Positions 16,942 through 26,818 are shown, counted from the first letter of the stretch. The stretch is DNA of 64,000 nucleotides from Deinococcus roseus (GCF_014646895.1 NZ_BMOD01000013.1:66784-130783); one strand, 5' to 3'. Translations and numbers: made by a program. Notes: generated by a model not told the origin, from the sequence alone.

Positions 16942-17131
16942 GGGTCATCCTGGGAAGCAAGGGAAATTTAGAGCGAAAGAGACCGATTCAGAGGTTTAGA
17001 GTCCCTCTTGCCTGAGCATACACCCCTGCTGCTCAAAGGGGCTTTGCTGGGATGGGCAGGTGGAAAAATGCCGGGGGCCGAGGGCAGAACACACCACCCC
17101 CTTTGGTTCAATTGACTCAGGTTTACAGGAT

Positions 17132-18322
17132 TCACTGCCTCGTCTTGAACAGCACCCCGGTGGTCGGTGAAAGCCCGGAGAACAAAGGCAAACTGGCTGC
17201 CCCATAGCAGGCCGCATCAAAAGAAAGGGCTGCCTGACGCAAAGCAGAGTGCCGCACCATGCCCGTCATGCGTCTGCTCTCACTGTGTTGGCGAATCCGG
17301 GAAATCAGTTCTGCCAGCAGAGGATCGGGCAACCTGCCCCCCAGGAAGACCACTTCGGGGTTCATCAGGTTTTCCAGGGTCACAATGCCCATGGCAAGGT
17401 ACTCTCCAGCCTGTTCCAGCCAGCTCAAAACCACCGGGTGCTGCTGCTCGTAAAGGGCCAGCAGGTCCTGGGGGTGCTGGACCATCAACCCAGCCTGTTC
17501 CAGCTGTCCGTAAAGGGCACCCAGCCCTGCATAGCGTTCCAGACAACCCCGACCTCCGCAACTGCAGGGCAGGCCGTCTTTTTCCACAGGAATGTGCCCG
17601 ATTTCTCCGGTGTTGCCCCAGCCGCCATGGTAAGGCTGGTTGCCCAGCAGCATCCCCCCTCCAATGCCCAGCCCGAAGTAGATGTAAAAGAAATCCTGGT
17701 GTTCCCGTCCGGCCCCATACCAGCGTTCCCCAATGGCGGCAGCGGTGGCGTCATTTTCCAGAAACAGGGGAAGCTGAAAGTGCTGCTGCAGTTCTTCCCG
17801 GAAAGCAAAACCATCCCAGCCAGGAAAATTTGCTGGAGAGAGCAGCAAGCCCCGTTCGCTTTCCACCGGGGCAGGCAGGGCCATTCCCACTCCCCAGATG
17901 CGCTGTGCATCCACGCCAGGCAGGGTTTTGAACATCTGCACCATCTCCAGCAAGAGGGGAACCGTGCTGTGGGGGTGCGGGTATTTGATGTCGTGCACCA
18001 CCCGGTGCCGCACCTGTCCTGAGAGGTCCAGGATCAATCCCATCACGTGGTCGCGGTCCAGATGCAGGCCAATGGAGTAAGCACCATCTGGTCGGAGTTG
18101 CAACTGCACCGAGGGCTGTCCTCTGCCCCCATGTTTCTTGCCCAGGACTTCCACGATGCCCTGGTCTGCAAGCTCGGCCACGATGTTGGAAACGGCCTGC
18201 AGGGTCAGTCCGGTCTTTCTGGCAATGTCTGCTCTGGACAGCGGGTGATGCAAACGAATGGCTTCCAGCACCACCCGGCGGTTGTGAAGGCGGGCATGTT
18301 CAATGTTGGTGCCTGACAGCAT
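17132..18322 (-). CDS. ROK-family transcriptional repressor (NagC/XylR type)
   Basis: A 396-residue repressor with a winged helix (RADIARKTGLTLQAVSNIVAELADQGIVE, about 30-58) before a ROK sugar-kinase-like domain. Unlike the kinase at 915, it keeps the zinc motif (GHIPVEKDGLPCSCGGRGCLE). It probably senses a free sugar. It follows the GH32 gene on the same strand after 122 bases, but has its own -10 (TAAAAT at 18329-18334) ending 6 bases before the ATG, suggesting a leaderless message. A role in fructose or sucrose control is an inference from position. Confidence 0.87.
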   Translation of the reverse strand: MLSGTNIEHARLHNRRVVLEAIRLHHPLSRADIARKTGLTLQAVSNIVAELADQGIVEVLGKKHGGRGQPSVQLQLRPDGAYSIGLHLDRDHVMGLILDLSGQVRHRVVHDIKYPHPHSTVPLLLEMVQMFKTLPGVDAQRIWGVGMALPAPVESERGLLLSPANFPGWDGFAFREELQQHFQLPLFLENDATAAAIGERWYGAGREHQDFFYIYFGLGIGGGMLLGNQPYHGGWGNTGEIGHIPVEKDGLPCSCGGRGCLERYAGLGALYGQLEQAGLMVQHPQDLLALYEQQHPVVLSWLEQAGEYLAMGIVTLENLMNPEVVFLGGRLPDPLLAELISRIRQHSESRRMTGMVRHSALRQAALSFDAACYGAASLPLFSGLSPTTGVLFKTRQ

Positions 18323-18444
18323 GGGCTTATTTTATGGCATGGACCAGATGCATAAGCGGGTGTTTCTTGTAGAGGGTTTTTAAAGAGGCTTCTGAAAAAC
18401 CATCTCCAGATACACACCGATCCTGACCCGTGCAGTCCACAGCC

Positions 18445-19875
18445 TCACTCCCAGATGCTGGCCAGGTCCCACACCTTCAGTTCCCAGCTGGCATCCCCCT
18501 GGGCGAAGATCTTGCTGTACACGCTGGATTCCAGGGTTGGGTAAATGCGACTGGTCAGGCACACCCTTTCATTGGCGTAGATTTCCAGCACGCTCCCATC
18601 GATGAAGATCCTGAGTTGCAGTTTTTCAGCAGGTCTCAGGTACAGCGGCACAGACTGGTTCTGGCGGGAGGTTTTGGGATTCAGGGAACACCTGGAGCGG
18701 TCCAGGGTGAGCTTGCGGGCCAGCGGGTCATACATCAGGCGGGTTTCCTCGCTGCCATCTGGCGCGGTCAGCAGGCAAATCCCAACGGGTTTCTGGTCCT
18801 GCAGGTCAAAGGTCACCTCGATTTCACTGTGGGTGGCTTTAAATTGGGACCGGGGGTTGCTGTCTCCTGCCCGCACAAGTCCCGAAAAGCTGCGTTCCTG
18901 CTGCCTGAGTTTTTGCAGTTCAGGCACCGGGCTGAGGGTCAGGTGGCCCTGGTCGTCCAGGTCCAGCATGCGGGGCAAAGACATCACTCCGGCCCATCCA
19001 GCAGCCTGCATGAGGTCCCGATCACGCTGTTCATCAATCCAGCCCCAGTTGATGTAACGACCCAGATGGTCCTGACAGGTCAGGTGGGCATAGCTGCTGG
19101 AATCCCTGTCCAGATCATCGTCCCACTCTGGATGAAATCTGCCTTCCTGGAAGGTGCCCACAAAAACATGCACTTTCAGCTTGGGCCACACCGACACGAT
19201 CAGGATCCACTTCTCGCCGATCTGGAAGAAATTGGGGCACTCCCACATTGAACCGTACTTGCGGTGGGGGGCACGGAACAGTTCGCCCAGGTACAGCCAG
19301 CTTTCGTCGGGTTCTCTGGCGTACAGCAAAGCTGATCCCAGTTCCGAATCGATGGAGGCCCCCACCAGCATGTACACCATGCCCTGGTGCCTGAACACCC
19401 AGGGGTCCCGGAAGTCGTTCGGTCCAACCCCTTCAGGAGCATGGGGCAGGATGGGGTTGTGTTTGTTTTTCTCCCAGTGGATCAGGTCCAGGCTGCTGGC
19501 GGTGCACTGGGTCTGGCGGTCAAAGTGGTAGCCGGTGTAATACAGGGTGTGTTTGCCTTTTTCGCTGAAGAGGGTGCCAGAGAAACACCCGTCTTCATCG
19601 AAACTGCCCGGGGTGGGTGCAATGGCGTGTGGCAAATCTTCCCAGTGCAGCAAATCCCTGCTTCTGGCGTGTCCCCAGGTCATGTTGCCCCAGGTGGGGT
19701 CCGTGGGGTTGTGCTGGTAAAAAATGTGGTATTCCCCATCGATGCAGGACACCCCGTTGGGATCGTTCATCCAGTTGTGGGGGGGCATGAAGTGGTAGCG
19801 GGGCCGGAAACGGTCTCCCTGAAAACTTTTGCGGATGTTTAACGCATCTTGCACATCGAAGGTCATCTGGGTCAT
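18445..19875 (-). CDS. GH32 beta-fructosidase, cytoplasmic
   Basis: About 476 residues with no signal. The nucleophile Asp is in NWMNDPNG (D38), FRDP holds the transition-state stabiliser, and the acid/base Glu is in WECPN, the variant seen in sucrose-6-phosphate hydrolase/invertase types. A five-blade propeller is followed by a C-terminal beta-sandwich. The longer frame (to 20088) overlaps the permease. ATG 19875 has AAAGGA 5 bases before it, and ATG 19881 overlaps the permease stop as ATGA, so either start is coupled. It hydrolyses the fructo-oligosaccharides or sucrose imported by the three preceding gene products. Confidence 0.9.
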   Translation of the reverse strand: MTQMTFDVQDALNIRKSFQGDRFRPRYHFMPPHNWMNDPNGVSCIDGEYHIFYQHNPTDPTWGNMTWGHARSRDLLHWEDLPHAIAPTPGSFDEDGCFSGTLFSEKGKHTLYYTGYHFDRQTQCTASSLDLIHWEKNKHNPILPHAPEGVGPNDFRDPWVFRHQGMVYMLVGASIDSELGSALLYAREPDESWLYLGELFRAPHRKYGSMWECPNFFQIGEKWILIVSVWPKLKVHVFVGTFQEGRFHPEWDDDLDRDSSSYAHLTCQDHLGRYINWGWIDEQRDRDLMQAAGWAGVMSLPRMLDLDDQGHLTLSPVPELQKLRQQERSFSGLVRAGDSNPRSQFKATHSEIEVTFDLQDQKPVGICLLTAPDGSEETRLMYDPLARKLTLDRSRCSLNPKTSRQNQSVPLYLRPAEKLQLRIFIDGSVLEIYANERVCLTSRIYPTLESSVYSKIFAQGDASWELKVWDLASIWE

Positions 19876-19877
19876 GC

Positions 19878-20792
19878 TCATCCTTTCAGGCCGTTGGTGG
19901 CCACACTTTTCACGAACCACTTCTGGAACATCAGAAACACCAGCAACATCGGCAGGGTGATCAGGCTGGTGTAGGCCAGCACCTGTCCCCACTGGGTGGT
20001 GCGTCCGAAGAACTCCTGAATGCCCGGTTGCAGGGGTCTGGCTGCGGTGCTCTGCACGGTCATGATCGGCCAGAGGTACTGGTTCCACATCGCCAGGAAG
20101 CCCAGAATCGCGCAGGTGGCCACCACCGGACGGGCAATGGGCATCACGATCTTCCAGTAAATCTGCCAGGGGGTGGCTCCGTCGATGGAGGCGGCCTCGT
20201 CCAGTTCACGGGGGATGTCCAGGAAGAACTGGTAGAACAGAAAGATGTTGAAGGCACTGGCCACAAAAGGCACGATCTGCACGGTTTGGGTGTTCAGCCA
20301 GGTGCCCGAGAAGTTGATGCCGTCTGCGCCAATGTGAAGCACCGGGAATTTGCTGACCAGCAGCAGCAGGGGAATCGCAATGGCATCGAAGGGCACGATC
20401 ATCAGGGCAATCACAAAACCCAGAATCAGGGTGCGGCCTTTCCAGCGCAGCCTTGCCAGCGCAAATGCAGCCATGCTGTTGACCAGAATGGAGAGCACCA
20501 CCGTCACCCCGGAAACGATCAGGGAGTTCTTGAAGTACAGCAGGATGTTTCCCCGCTCAAAAATGTAGGCAAAATTGTCCAGGCTGACGTTGCCCACAGG
20601 CAGAAAGGCTTTTAAAGAACGCAAATCGGAAAAGATGCCAGGGTTGTCCTTGAAACTGGACACCACCATGAACAGCACCGGAAAAATGAACAGGAAACTG
20701 AAGAAGATCAGGATCAGATAGGTCAGCAGGGCTGCTGTTCTTTTGCCTGCTTTTCTGGAGGGGGTGTGGGTGGTCTGGGTGGTGAGGCTCAT
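19878..20792 (-). CDS. CUT1 ABC sugar permease, MalG type (fructan locus 1)
   Basis: A 304-residue permease with six membrane segments and the EAA loop LDEAASIDGATPWQIYWKIVMP. It overlaps the MalF-type gene by 4 bases upstream and abuts the GH32 start downstream, so the four genes binding protein, MalF, MalG and GH32 are tightly coupled. No ATPase gene is near. Confidence 0.9.
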   Translation of the reverse strand: MSLTTQTTHTPSRKAGKRTAALLTYLILIFFSFLFIFPVLFMVVSSFKDNPGIFSDLRSLKAFLPVGNVSLDNFAYIFERGNILLYFKNSLIVSGVTVVLSILVNSMAAFALARLRWKGRTLILGFVIALMIVPFDAIAIPLLLLVSKFPVLHIGADGINFSGTWLNTQTVQIVPFVASAFNIFLFYQFFLDIPRELDEAASIDGATPWQIYWKIVMPIARPVVATCAILGFLAMWNQYLWPIMTVQSTAARPLQPGIQEFFGRTTQWGQVLAYTSLITLPMLLVFLMFQKWFVKSVATNGLKG

Positions 20793-21904
20793 CTCTGGCC
20801 TCCCATGCTCAGGCGGCGCTGCACCAGGGCAATCAGCAGCACCAGCACAAAAAGCACCACCGAAATGGTCGAGCCATACGCAATGTCCTGCTCCTGGTAC
20901 CCGGACCTCACCGCGTGCATCATCACCGTGACGGTGCTGTTGTTGGGGCCTCCCTGGGTCATCACATCCACCTGGGTGAACAAACCCAGGGCCCCGATGG
21001 TGGTGGTGGTCAGCACAAAATTCAGGGTGTTTCTGAGGCCGGGCAGCGTGATGAACCGGAATTTCTGCCAGCCACCTGCACCATCGAGTTCTGCAGCTTC
21101 ATAAAGTTCTTCGGGAATGCTTTGCAGGCCCGCCAGAAAAACCACCATCTGAAACCCCATCCCCTGCCATGCAGACATGATCACGATGGAGAGCAGGGCA
21201 ATTTTTTCCTCTCCCAGCCAGTCAATGGGTGCAATGTGCCCGAAAGAGAGGGCAGAGAGCATCTGGTTGATCAGGCCCACCTGACGGTCGTACAGAAAAG
21301 TCCACACGATGGCAATCACCACCATGGAGGTCACCACCGGAGAGAAAAAGATGGTGCGAAACACCTGCATGCCGGGCAGTTTCTGGTTGATCAGAAAGGC
21401 CAGCAGCAGGGCAATGCCGCACTGCAAGGGCACCACCATCAGGGAGAATTTGAGGATGTTCAGCAAACCGATCCAGAAGATGGGGTCCTTGGCAACCACA
21501 GCGGTGCGCTGCCCGAACAGGGAAACCGTGAACAGTTCCTTGAATTCCCTTAGATTTTCATCTGAGCGCAGCACACTGCGGATTCTGGGGTAGGTGGGCT
21601 GTCCGGTTTCGTCCAGCAGGATTTTTCCGGCTTCGTCTTTTTCGGGTTGCAGGGTCAGCATGCGCACGCTGAGCAGGCGGTCATAATTCCTGAAGCCCAC
21701 AAATTCGGTGGGGTTGGGAGACATCAGGCGCTGGTTGGAAAAACTGAACAGGATGGCCAGCAAAAACGGCAGCACGATGAAAACAAAGAGGCCCAGCAGT
21801 GCAGGCGCAGACATCCAGAGGGCAGATTTGAAGTCTGGAAAGGAATTTTTCTTTCTGGGTTTTGTGGGGTGCACATTTGTGCTCTCAAAAGTGGGGGTGG
21901 TCAT
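20789..21904 (-). CDS. CUT1 ABC sugar permease, MalF type (fructan locus 1)
   Basis: A 371-residue permease, longer than the usual 290-320. The extra length is a region after the first membrane segment (about 70-130, RLLSVRMLTLQPEKDEAGKI...), predicted outside the membrane as in other long MalF forms. The EAA loop is LYEAAELDGAGGWQKFRFITLP. AGGAGG lies before the ATG. Confidence 0.9.
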   Translation of the reverse strand: MTTPTFESTNVHPTKPRKKNSFPDFKSALWMSAPALLGLFVFIVLPFLLAILFSFSNQRLMSPNPTEFVGFRNYDRLLSVRMLTLQPEKDEAGKILLDETGQPTYPRIRSVLRSDENLREFKELFTVSLFGQRTAVVAKDPIFWIGLLNILKFSLMVVPLQCGIALLLAFLINQKLPGMQVFRTIFFSPVVTSMVVIAIVWTFLYDRQVGLINQMLSALSFGHIAPIDWLGEEKIALLSIVIMSAWQGMGFQMVVFLAGLQSIPEELYEAAELDGAGGWQKFRFITLPGLRNTLNFVLTTTTIGALGLFTQVDVMTQGGPNNSTVTVMMHAVRSGYQEQDIAYGSTISVVLFVLVLLIALVQRRLSMGGQR

Positions 21905-21922
21905 GGCTCCTCCTGAAAGGTG

Positions 21923-21941
21923 GGGTGGGGAGGCCCCACCC
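21923..21941 (-). other. Stem-loop between binding-protein and permease genes
   Basis: GGGTGGGG (21923-21930) pairs perfectly with CCCCACCC (21934-21941) around a 3-base loop. No T-run follows, so it probably sets the binding-protein:permease ratio, like the hairpin at 3221-3249. Confidence 0.65.
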
Positions 21942-21987
21942 TTCTGGCTGTCAAAATCTGCCCATCAAAATCGGGCTGTCACGGGCT

Positions 21988-23238
21988 TCAATTCAGGCCG
22001 TAACCCTTGTTGTCTTTGATGTTGCGCTCGATCAGGTCCACGGCGTCATCCAGGGTGTCCTGCACGTTGGCTCCCTGCACAATGGCCCGCATGGCTTTTT
22101 CAAAGGTGCTGGTGACAAAGGGATAACCGGGGGTGGCTGGGCGGCTGACCGCAAAGCGCTTGCTGAATTCGTAGTAGAAGCGGGCCTTGCCTTTGCTGTT
22201 GTAGTCCTTTGTGAGGGGCGCAGCTCCGGTGGTGGTGGGAATCAGGCTGGTCTTGTCGCTCATGGTGGCCACCTCTTTTGGAGACATCATGAAGTTGATG
22301 TAGGCCGCTGCACCTTCGGGATTTTTGCAACTGGTGGAAATGCCCCACTGCCAGCTTGCCGCCCCAATTTTGGGTCCCTTCCCGAAGTTGGGTGGAGGAA
22401 GCACCACAAGGTCGCTCCCCCATTTTTTGGAGAAGTCCGAGAAAGCCCAGCTTCCGGTGTAGTCCAGCGGCACCCGTCCGAGCAGGAACGCCTGATCGTC
22501 TGCGGGTTTCTTGTTGGCGTAGCCTTTTGCAAAAAGACCCTGGAACCACTGCCCGAATTTCACTGCAGCAGGGCCGTTCAGGGTGCCTTCTGCTTCGGTG
22601 AGGTCTTTGGGGTTCAGCAAATCTCCGCCGAAAGACTGCAACCAGGGAGAGAAAGCGTAGGTCCACCATTCGCCGTCATAGCCGTTGTGGATTTCGATGG
22701 GATATTCCCAGTCTCCAGAGGCTTTGAGGGTGGAGAGTGCAGCGTTGAATTCTTCCAGGGTCCAGGGTTTTGCAGCACTGGGAATGCGTATTCCGGCTTT
22801 GCTGAGGGCGGATTTTCTGGCAAAAATGCCCAGGGCCACATCGAATTGCCCCACCGAGTAGAGTTTGCCTCTGAATTCTCCTTTGCCTCCTGCGTTGATG
22901 GTCTTTTTGAGCCTGGCATCCAGGTAAGCATCCAGGGGCCGGATGTACCCCGACCATGCAAAGTTGGGCACGGTGGGTTGGTCCATGTCGAAAATGCAGG
23001 GCAGGTTGTTGGCCAGTGCTGCTGCAGTGATCGCCTGGGTGTAGGAGCCTTTGGGGAGGCTCTCGTAGACCACTTTGTATTTGCTCTGAGAGGCGTTGAA
23101 GCGCTCAATGGCGGCTTTGTTGGCATTCACCTCATCGTCACCGGTTTCATGCCGCCACATGTTGATGGTGACAGGTTCAGCGTAAGCGCTCACGGAAAAG
23201 CCGAGAAAAAGCAGGGCCGACAGCAACGTTCTGTTCAT
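21988..23238 (-). CDS. CUT1 ABC sugar-binding protein (fructan locus 1)
   Basis: A 416-residue secreted binding protein. ATG 23238 is chosen: AAGGAG lies 6 bases before it and it opens a clear signal peptide (MNRTLLSALLFLGFSVSAYA). The mature part begins with VTINMWRHETGDDE and has the family-1 stretch YTQAITAAALANNLPCIFDMDQP. It follows the LacI gene by 102 bases with no obvious promoter of its own, so read-through from lacI is likely. The substrate is inferred as short fructans from the GH32 gene that ends the operon. Confidence 0.9.
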   Translation of the reverse strand: MNRTLLSALLFLGFSVSAYAEPVTINMWRHETGDDEVNANKAAIERFNASQSKYKVVYESLPKGSYTQAITAAALANNLPCIFDMDQPTVPNFAWSGYIRPLDAYLDARLKKTINAGGKGEFRGKLYSVGQFDVALGIFARKSALSKAGIRIPSAAKPWTLEEFNAALSTLKASGDWEYPIEIHNGYDGEWWTYAFSPWLQSFGGDLLNPKDLTEAEGTLNGPAAVKFGQWFQGLFAKGYANKKPADDQAFLLGRVPLDYTGSWAFSDFSKKWGSDLVVLPPPNFGKGPKIGAASWQWGISTSCKNPEGAAAYINFMMSPKEVATMSDKTSLIPTTTGAAPLTKDYNSKGKARFYYEFSKRFAVSRPATPGYPFVTSTFEKAMRAIVQGANVQDTLDDAVDLIERNIKDNKGYGLN

Positions 23239-23340
23239 CTTTTGCTCCTTTGGATGGATCGAAATTGTTTCTGGGGAAAGGGACAGGCCAGCCAGACCTG
23301 CAAAACGCAGGTTCAGCAAGGTAAGGGCAGCAGGTGAAGT

Positions 23341-24354
23341 TCAGCGCACAAAGCTGGTGGATTTCCGCAGCACCAGCGAGGCAGGCATGCGCCGCACCCG
23401 TGCCGTGTGCACTTCGGGATGGTCCAGATGGTCGAACAGCAAATTCGCTGCGTGCTCTCCCATTTCATAGGCAGGCTGGGTGATCACCGTGAGCGGCGGA
23501 TCCATCAGCAGGTGGTAACGGGAATCGTCAAAACCCACGATGGAGAGGTCCTGCGGAACCTTCAGGCCCACATCTTTGACGGCCCGCATCATGCCCAGGG
23601 TCATGTCTCCATTGGTGGCGATCATGGCGGTGAAAGGGCACTCCAGGCGGTTGTCCAGCAAATCACGGGCGGCGCGGTAGCCTCCGGCCTCGGTGAATTC
23701 CTCGCGCACCATCAGGCTGGGGTCGATGGGGAGGTGCAGGGCACGCAAAGAATCCAGGTAGCCCTGCCTGCGCTCGAAACTGACGGTCATGGGGTCCTTG
23801 CCCACCAGCAGCGCAATGCGGGTGTGCCCGAGTTCCACCAGGTGCTCGATGCCCTGGCGCATGGCCTGCTTGTTGTCCAGCAGTACGGCATGCAGCCCGA
23901 CCTCCACATCACGGTCCAGCGTGACCAGTGGGAATTTCTGGGCCAGGGTCTGGATCAAAGAGAGGTTGCTGGTGGTGGGGGTGGCCACCACGCCCACCGG
24001 GGCCAGCGCCGAGAGGATCTGCAGGTACTGTTCCTCCCGGAAGCCATCTGGCGGCGAGGGATGCGTGACCAGCAGGTGGTTGTGGCGCAGGGCAGCTTCG
24101 TGCAGGCCCTGTGCAAGTCTTGCATGGAATTCCAGGGTGGGGGTGTCGGTCAGGTGGGCCACCACCTGGGTTTTTGCGCCCCGCACAGAGCGGGCCAGCA
24201 CGGGAAGTTGGTAGCCCAGTTGTTCTGCAACACGGGCAATCCTCAGGCGGGTGTCGTCTGAGATGAGTTCGCTGCCAGCCAGTGCCCTGGATACGGTGGA
24301 CTCGGAAACCCCCACCTTGCGGGCAATGTCGGCCAGGGTGGCCCTTTTGGTCAT
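23341..24354 (-). CDS. LacI-family regulator of fructan locus 1
   Basis: A 337-residue repressor with helix-turn-helix TLADIARKVGVSESTVSRALAG at about 5-26 and a sugar-binding effector domain. ATG 24354 fits GGAG at 9 bases; a TTG two codons earlier is an alternative. It is transcribed with the binding protein, permeases and GH32. Its promoter spacer contains TGCAAGAA, a word also repeated upstream in two TGCAA...TTGCA dyads, so autoregulation through that motif is likely (inference). Confidence 0.9.
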   Translation of the reverse strand: MTKRATLADIARKVGVSESTVSRALAGSELISDDTRLRIARVAEQLGYQLPVLARSVRGAKTQVVAHLTDTPTLEFHARLAQGLHEAALRHNHLLVTHPSPPDGFREEQYLQILSALAPVGVVATPTTSNLSLIQTLAQKFPLVTLDRDVEVGLHAVLLDNKQAMRQGIEHLVELGHTRIALLVGKDPMTVSFERRQGYLDSLRALHLPIDPSLMVREEFTEAGGYRAARDLLDNRLECPFTAMIATNGDMTLGMMRAVKDVGLKVPQDLSIVGFDDSRYHLLMDPPLTVITQPAYEMGEHAANLLFDHLDHPEVHTARVRRMPASLVLRKSTSFVR

Positions 24355-24381
24355 GAACAATCTCTCCTTTGAAGTGATCTC

Positions 24382-24410
24382 AGCATACCCATCTCTGCAA
24401 GAATTGTCAA
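24382..24410 (-). promoter_or_regulatory. Promoter of lacI / fructan operon 1
   Basis: On the minus strand TTGACA (24405-24410), a 17-base spacer and TATGCT (24382-24387) form a near-ideal promoter. The spacer contains TTCTTGCAGAGA, part of the TGCAAGAA motif family. A perfect 12-base palindrome GAAGAATTCTTC lies upstream at 24422-24433. Confidence 0.78.
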
Positions 24411-24474
24411 GCTTTATGCATGAAGAATTCTTCGTTCTGGATGAAAAATCCCTGTTTACACCCTGTGCATTTTA

Positions 24475-24509
24475 TGCAAGAAATTGCAGAGATGCAAGAA
24501 ACTTTTTGC
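24475..24509. promoter_or_regulatory. Paired TGCAA-type operator candidates
   Basis: TGCAAGAAATTGCA (24475-24488) is an inverted repeat TGCAA-N4-TTGCA. A second, looser copy starts with TGCAAGAAAC at 24493 and ends TTTTTGC. The first is identical over 18 bases to 26942-26959 in another regulatory gap. Confidence 0.6.
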
Positions 24510-24582
24510 CAGACGCTGGAATTGCAGGGTGGACCTGCCAGAAGGCCGTCCACCCCAACACAGTCCCCTGCAGCAGGGCCTT

Positions 24583-26622
24583 TTACTTCTTCCAGATGGA
24601 TTTCAGCTCGTAGACCTCCAGGTTTTTCACCACAGCGTCCCCTCCGGTGCTGAACAGTTCCAGGCCGTCACTGCTGGGGCTCGATAAGGTCAGGTCACTG
24701 AACACCACCTTGCCGTCTTCAGCAAAAACCTCAATCGAGGAGGTGTCCAGCAAAATGTGCAGCTTGAGGGTGCTGCCCACATCTTTCAGCGGCGCAGCGT
24801 GCACTTCCGGGAAACCGATGTTGAAGCTCCCCTCCCCTGCTTTTGAGCGGTCCAGACTGATGCGTTCTGCCAGTGGGCTGTAAGACACCACGGTTTCCTC
24901 TTTGCTGGACTGGTGCAGTTTCAGGCCCACATTCTGCAGGGAAGCGGTTTCCACTTCCAGCAGCACCTCCAGAGATTTCCCACGCACCGCAGCAGACATC
25001 AGGCGCTCGTTGACCTTTGAAACCAGGAGGTTCTGCACCGAAAATCTGGCCCCACGCTGGTTTTTGAGGGCCTCGATGGGTTCCTGAAACAGCCGCACAC
25101 CTTCCGGGGTGGTTTTCAGGGACAGTTTGCGCGGGAAGGACTGGGCGTTTCTCCAGGGATAGGTGGGGAGTTGCCCTGCGTACTGCCAGTTGCTCAGCCA
25201 GCCAATCCAGATTTTGTCGTCTGTGGGCAAGTTGCTGTAGGTCACACCAGCGTAGAAGTCCTTGCCAAAATCGGCCCAGAGGGTCTTGAATTCCATGTCG
25301 TTGACCACGGCCTCGGTGAATTTGATGTGGTCGATCAGAATGTGACCCCAGCCTCCAGTGTGGGAATCCACGATCTGCAGGCGGGCTTTCTTGCCTTTGA
25401 ACTCTGCCACATCGAAGAACTTGCTGCGCAGGGCCTCGGAGTCCTGCCCGGTGGCACTTCGCACCACTTTGCCGTCGATGATCAGGTTGAAGGCCGTTTC
25501 ACCAGGATGGTTCCCCCCACCGATCAGGAAGGTGATGAAAGGCTTGTTGAGCGTAAACTCCGGGCTGGTGAGGGTTCCGGTGCCCTGGTCAAAATTCAGG
25601 AAGGTGTTGACCAGACCTGAGCCTTTGAAGCCCGTCACAGGGCTCTGTCCGGTCAGGGAACCGTGGGCTGGACCTGTTCCGAAAGCGTCCCCGGTTTTCT
25701 CCCAGCCGCCATAATCTGCGCCTTCAAAGTCCGCAAAAACTTCTCCTGCAGGCTCAGTCACCGCGGGAAGGGGATCGGGGGTAAAGGTGGTGCCGTTGAA
25801 ATCCCCAGGGAAATACTGCATCCCAGAGCCCCCATACAGCGAGCCGCCGTTGACGCTGACCACCATCACCCATTTTTTCTTGCTGCTGTTGCCATCCACT
25901 GGAAGCTGGATCAGGTCGGGGACCTCCCACACGTCGCCTTCAGAACCCAGAGGACCAAAATCGCTGAGGAACGTCCAGGTTTTGAGGTCTTTGGAGCCGT
26001 AAATGGCCACCTTGTGTTCTCTGGCTTTGGCAAACACCATGATCCACTGATTGCTTTCGGCATGCCAGAACACCTTGGGGTCACGGGATTCGGTGCTGCC
26101 AATGTTCAGCACAGGATCCTTGCCATAGCGCGTCCAGGTGCGCCCTCTGTCCACAGAGGAGGCCAGGTACTGCGACTGGTTGTTGGTGCTCTTGTTCCAT
26201 CCGGTGAAAATGGCCACCAGTGGGGGTTTTGCTGCGGTCCCCAGACCGGAGGTGTTGTCTCTGTCGTAAACGGCAGCCCCCGAGAAAATGGCGATGTCCT
26301 CTGCTTCGGGGATGGCCACGGGGAGTTCTTCCCAGTGCACCAGATCCTTTGAAACGGCATGCCCCCAGCTCATGTGGCCCCAGACGTTGCCGTAAGGGTT
26401 GTGCTGGAAGAACAGGTGGTATTCCCCATCCAGGTACACCAGACCGTTGGGGTCGTTCATCCAGTTGCGTTGAGGGGTGAAATGAACCTGGGGCCGCCAC
26501 TGCTCATCGTAGGTGGCTCTGGGCAAAGGAAACGTGTTTCCGGGCTGGGCGATGGTGGCACAGCTGCCCAGGGTCAGGGAAAGCAGGGCCGTCAGGAGGG
26601 GGAGGTGGGGTTTTCTGTTCAT
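24583..26622 (-). CDS. GH32 levanase/inulinase-type surface lipoprotein
   Basis: A 679-residue enzyme anchored outside the membrane: lipobox LGSC with C21. The nucleophile is D57 in NWMNDPNG, RDP lies at 180-182 and the acid/base is E233 in EVPD, the form typical of levanases and inulinases. An extra beta-rich domain (about 292-435, FADFEGADYGGW ... GWGHILIDHI) interrupts the propeller, as known in some exo-levanases. A C-terminal beta-sandwich follows (about 510-679). It releases fructose or short fructans at the surface. It is a close paralogue of the gene at 27827 and has its own strong promoter. Confidence 0.92.
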   Translation of the reverse strand: MNRKPHLPLLTALLSLTLGSCATIAQPGNTFPLPRATYDEQWRPQVHFTPQRNWMNDPNGLVYLDGEYHLFFQHNPYGNVWGHMSWGHAVSKDLVHWEELPVAIPEAEDIAIFSGAAVYDRDNTSGLGTAAKPPLVAIFTGWNKSTNNQSQYLASSVDRGRTWTRYGKDPVLNIGSTESRDPKVFWHAESNQWIMVFAKAREHKVAIYGSKDLKTWTFLSDFGPLGSEGDVWEVPDLIQLPVDGNSSKKKWVMVVSVNGGSLYGGSGMQYFPGDFNGTTFTPDPLPAVTEPAGEVFADFEGADYGGWEKTGDAFGTGPAHGSLTGQSPVTGFKGSGLVNTFLNFDQGTGTLTSPEFTLNKPFITFLIGGGNHPGETAFNLIIDGKVVRSATGQDSEALRSKFFDVAEFKGKKARLQIVDSHTGGWGHILIDHIKFTEAVVNDMEFKTLWADFGKDFYAGVTYSNLPTDDKIWIGWLSNWQYAGQLPTYPWRNAQSFPRKLSLKTTPEGVRLFQEPIEALKNQRGARFSVQNLLVSKVNERLMSAAVRGKSLEVLLEVETASLQNVGLKLHQSSKEETVVSYSPLAERISLDRSKAGEGSFNIGFPEVHAAPLKDVGSTLKLHILLDTSSIEVFAEDGKVVFSDLTLSSPSSDGLELFSTGGDAVVKNLEVYELKSIWKK

Positions 26623-26789
26623 GGGACCTTTCCTGGCTCAACACCTCAGAGACCCAGGGACTTGCCCTGTGCCTGTGGAAATGCAGCACAACAGCAGACC
26701 TCCCAGCAGCCTGATCAGAATTTCAGGTCTGGAATGTAGAAAGCAGCCTTGTGCCTTTTGAAAGGGTGGGAATGTAGAGCCTTGCTTAG

Positions 26790-26818
26790 AGGATACGGAT
26801 CGGGGGCAACGTTGTCAA
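26790..26818 (-). promoter_or_regulatory. Promoter and operator of the first lipoprotein GH32 gene
   Basis: On the minus strand TTGACA (26813-26818), a 17-base spacer and TATCCT (26790-26795). The palindrome CAACGTTG (26807-26814) overlaps the -35 box, so a LacI-type repressor there would block the polymerase. The promoter of the paralogue at 30015-30043 also carries CAACGTTG. Confidence 0.78.

Noticed and set aside
18445..20088. GH32 gene extended to 20088
   Set aside because: The extra 71 residues are the permease read in another frame; starts at 19875/19881 overlap the permease stop as expected for coupling.
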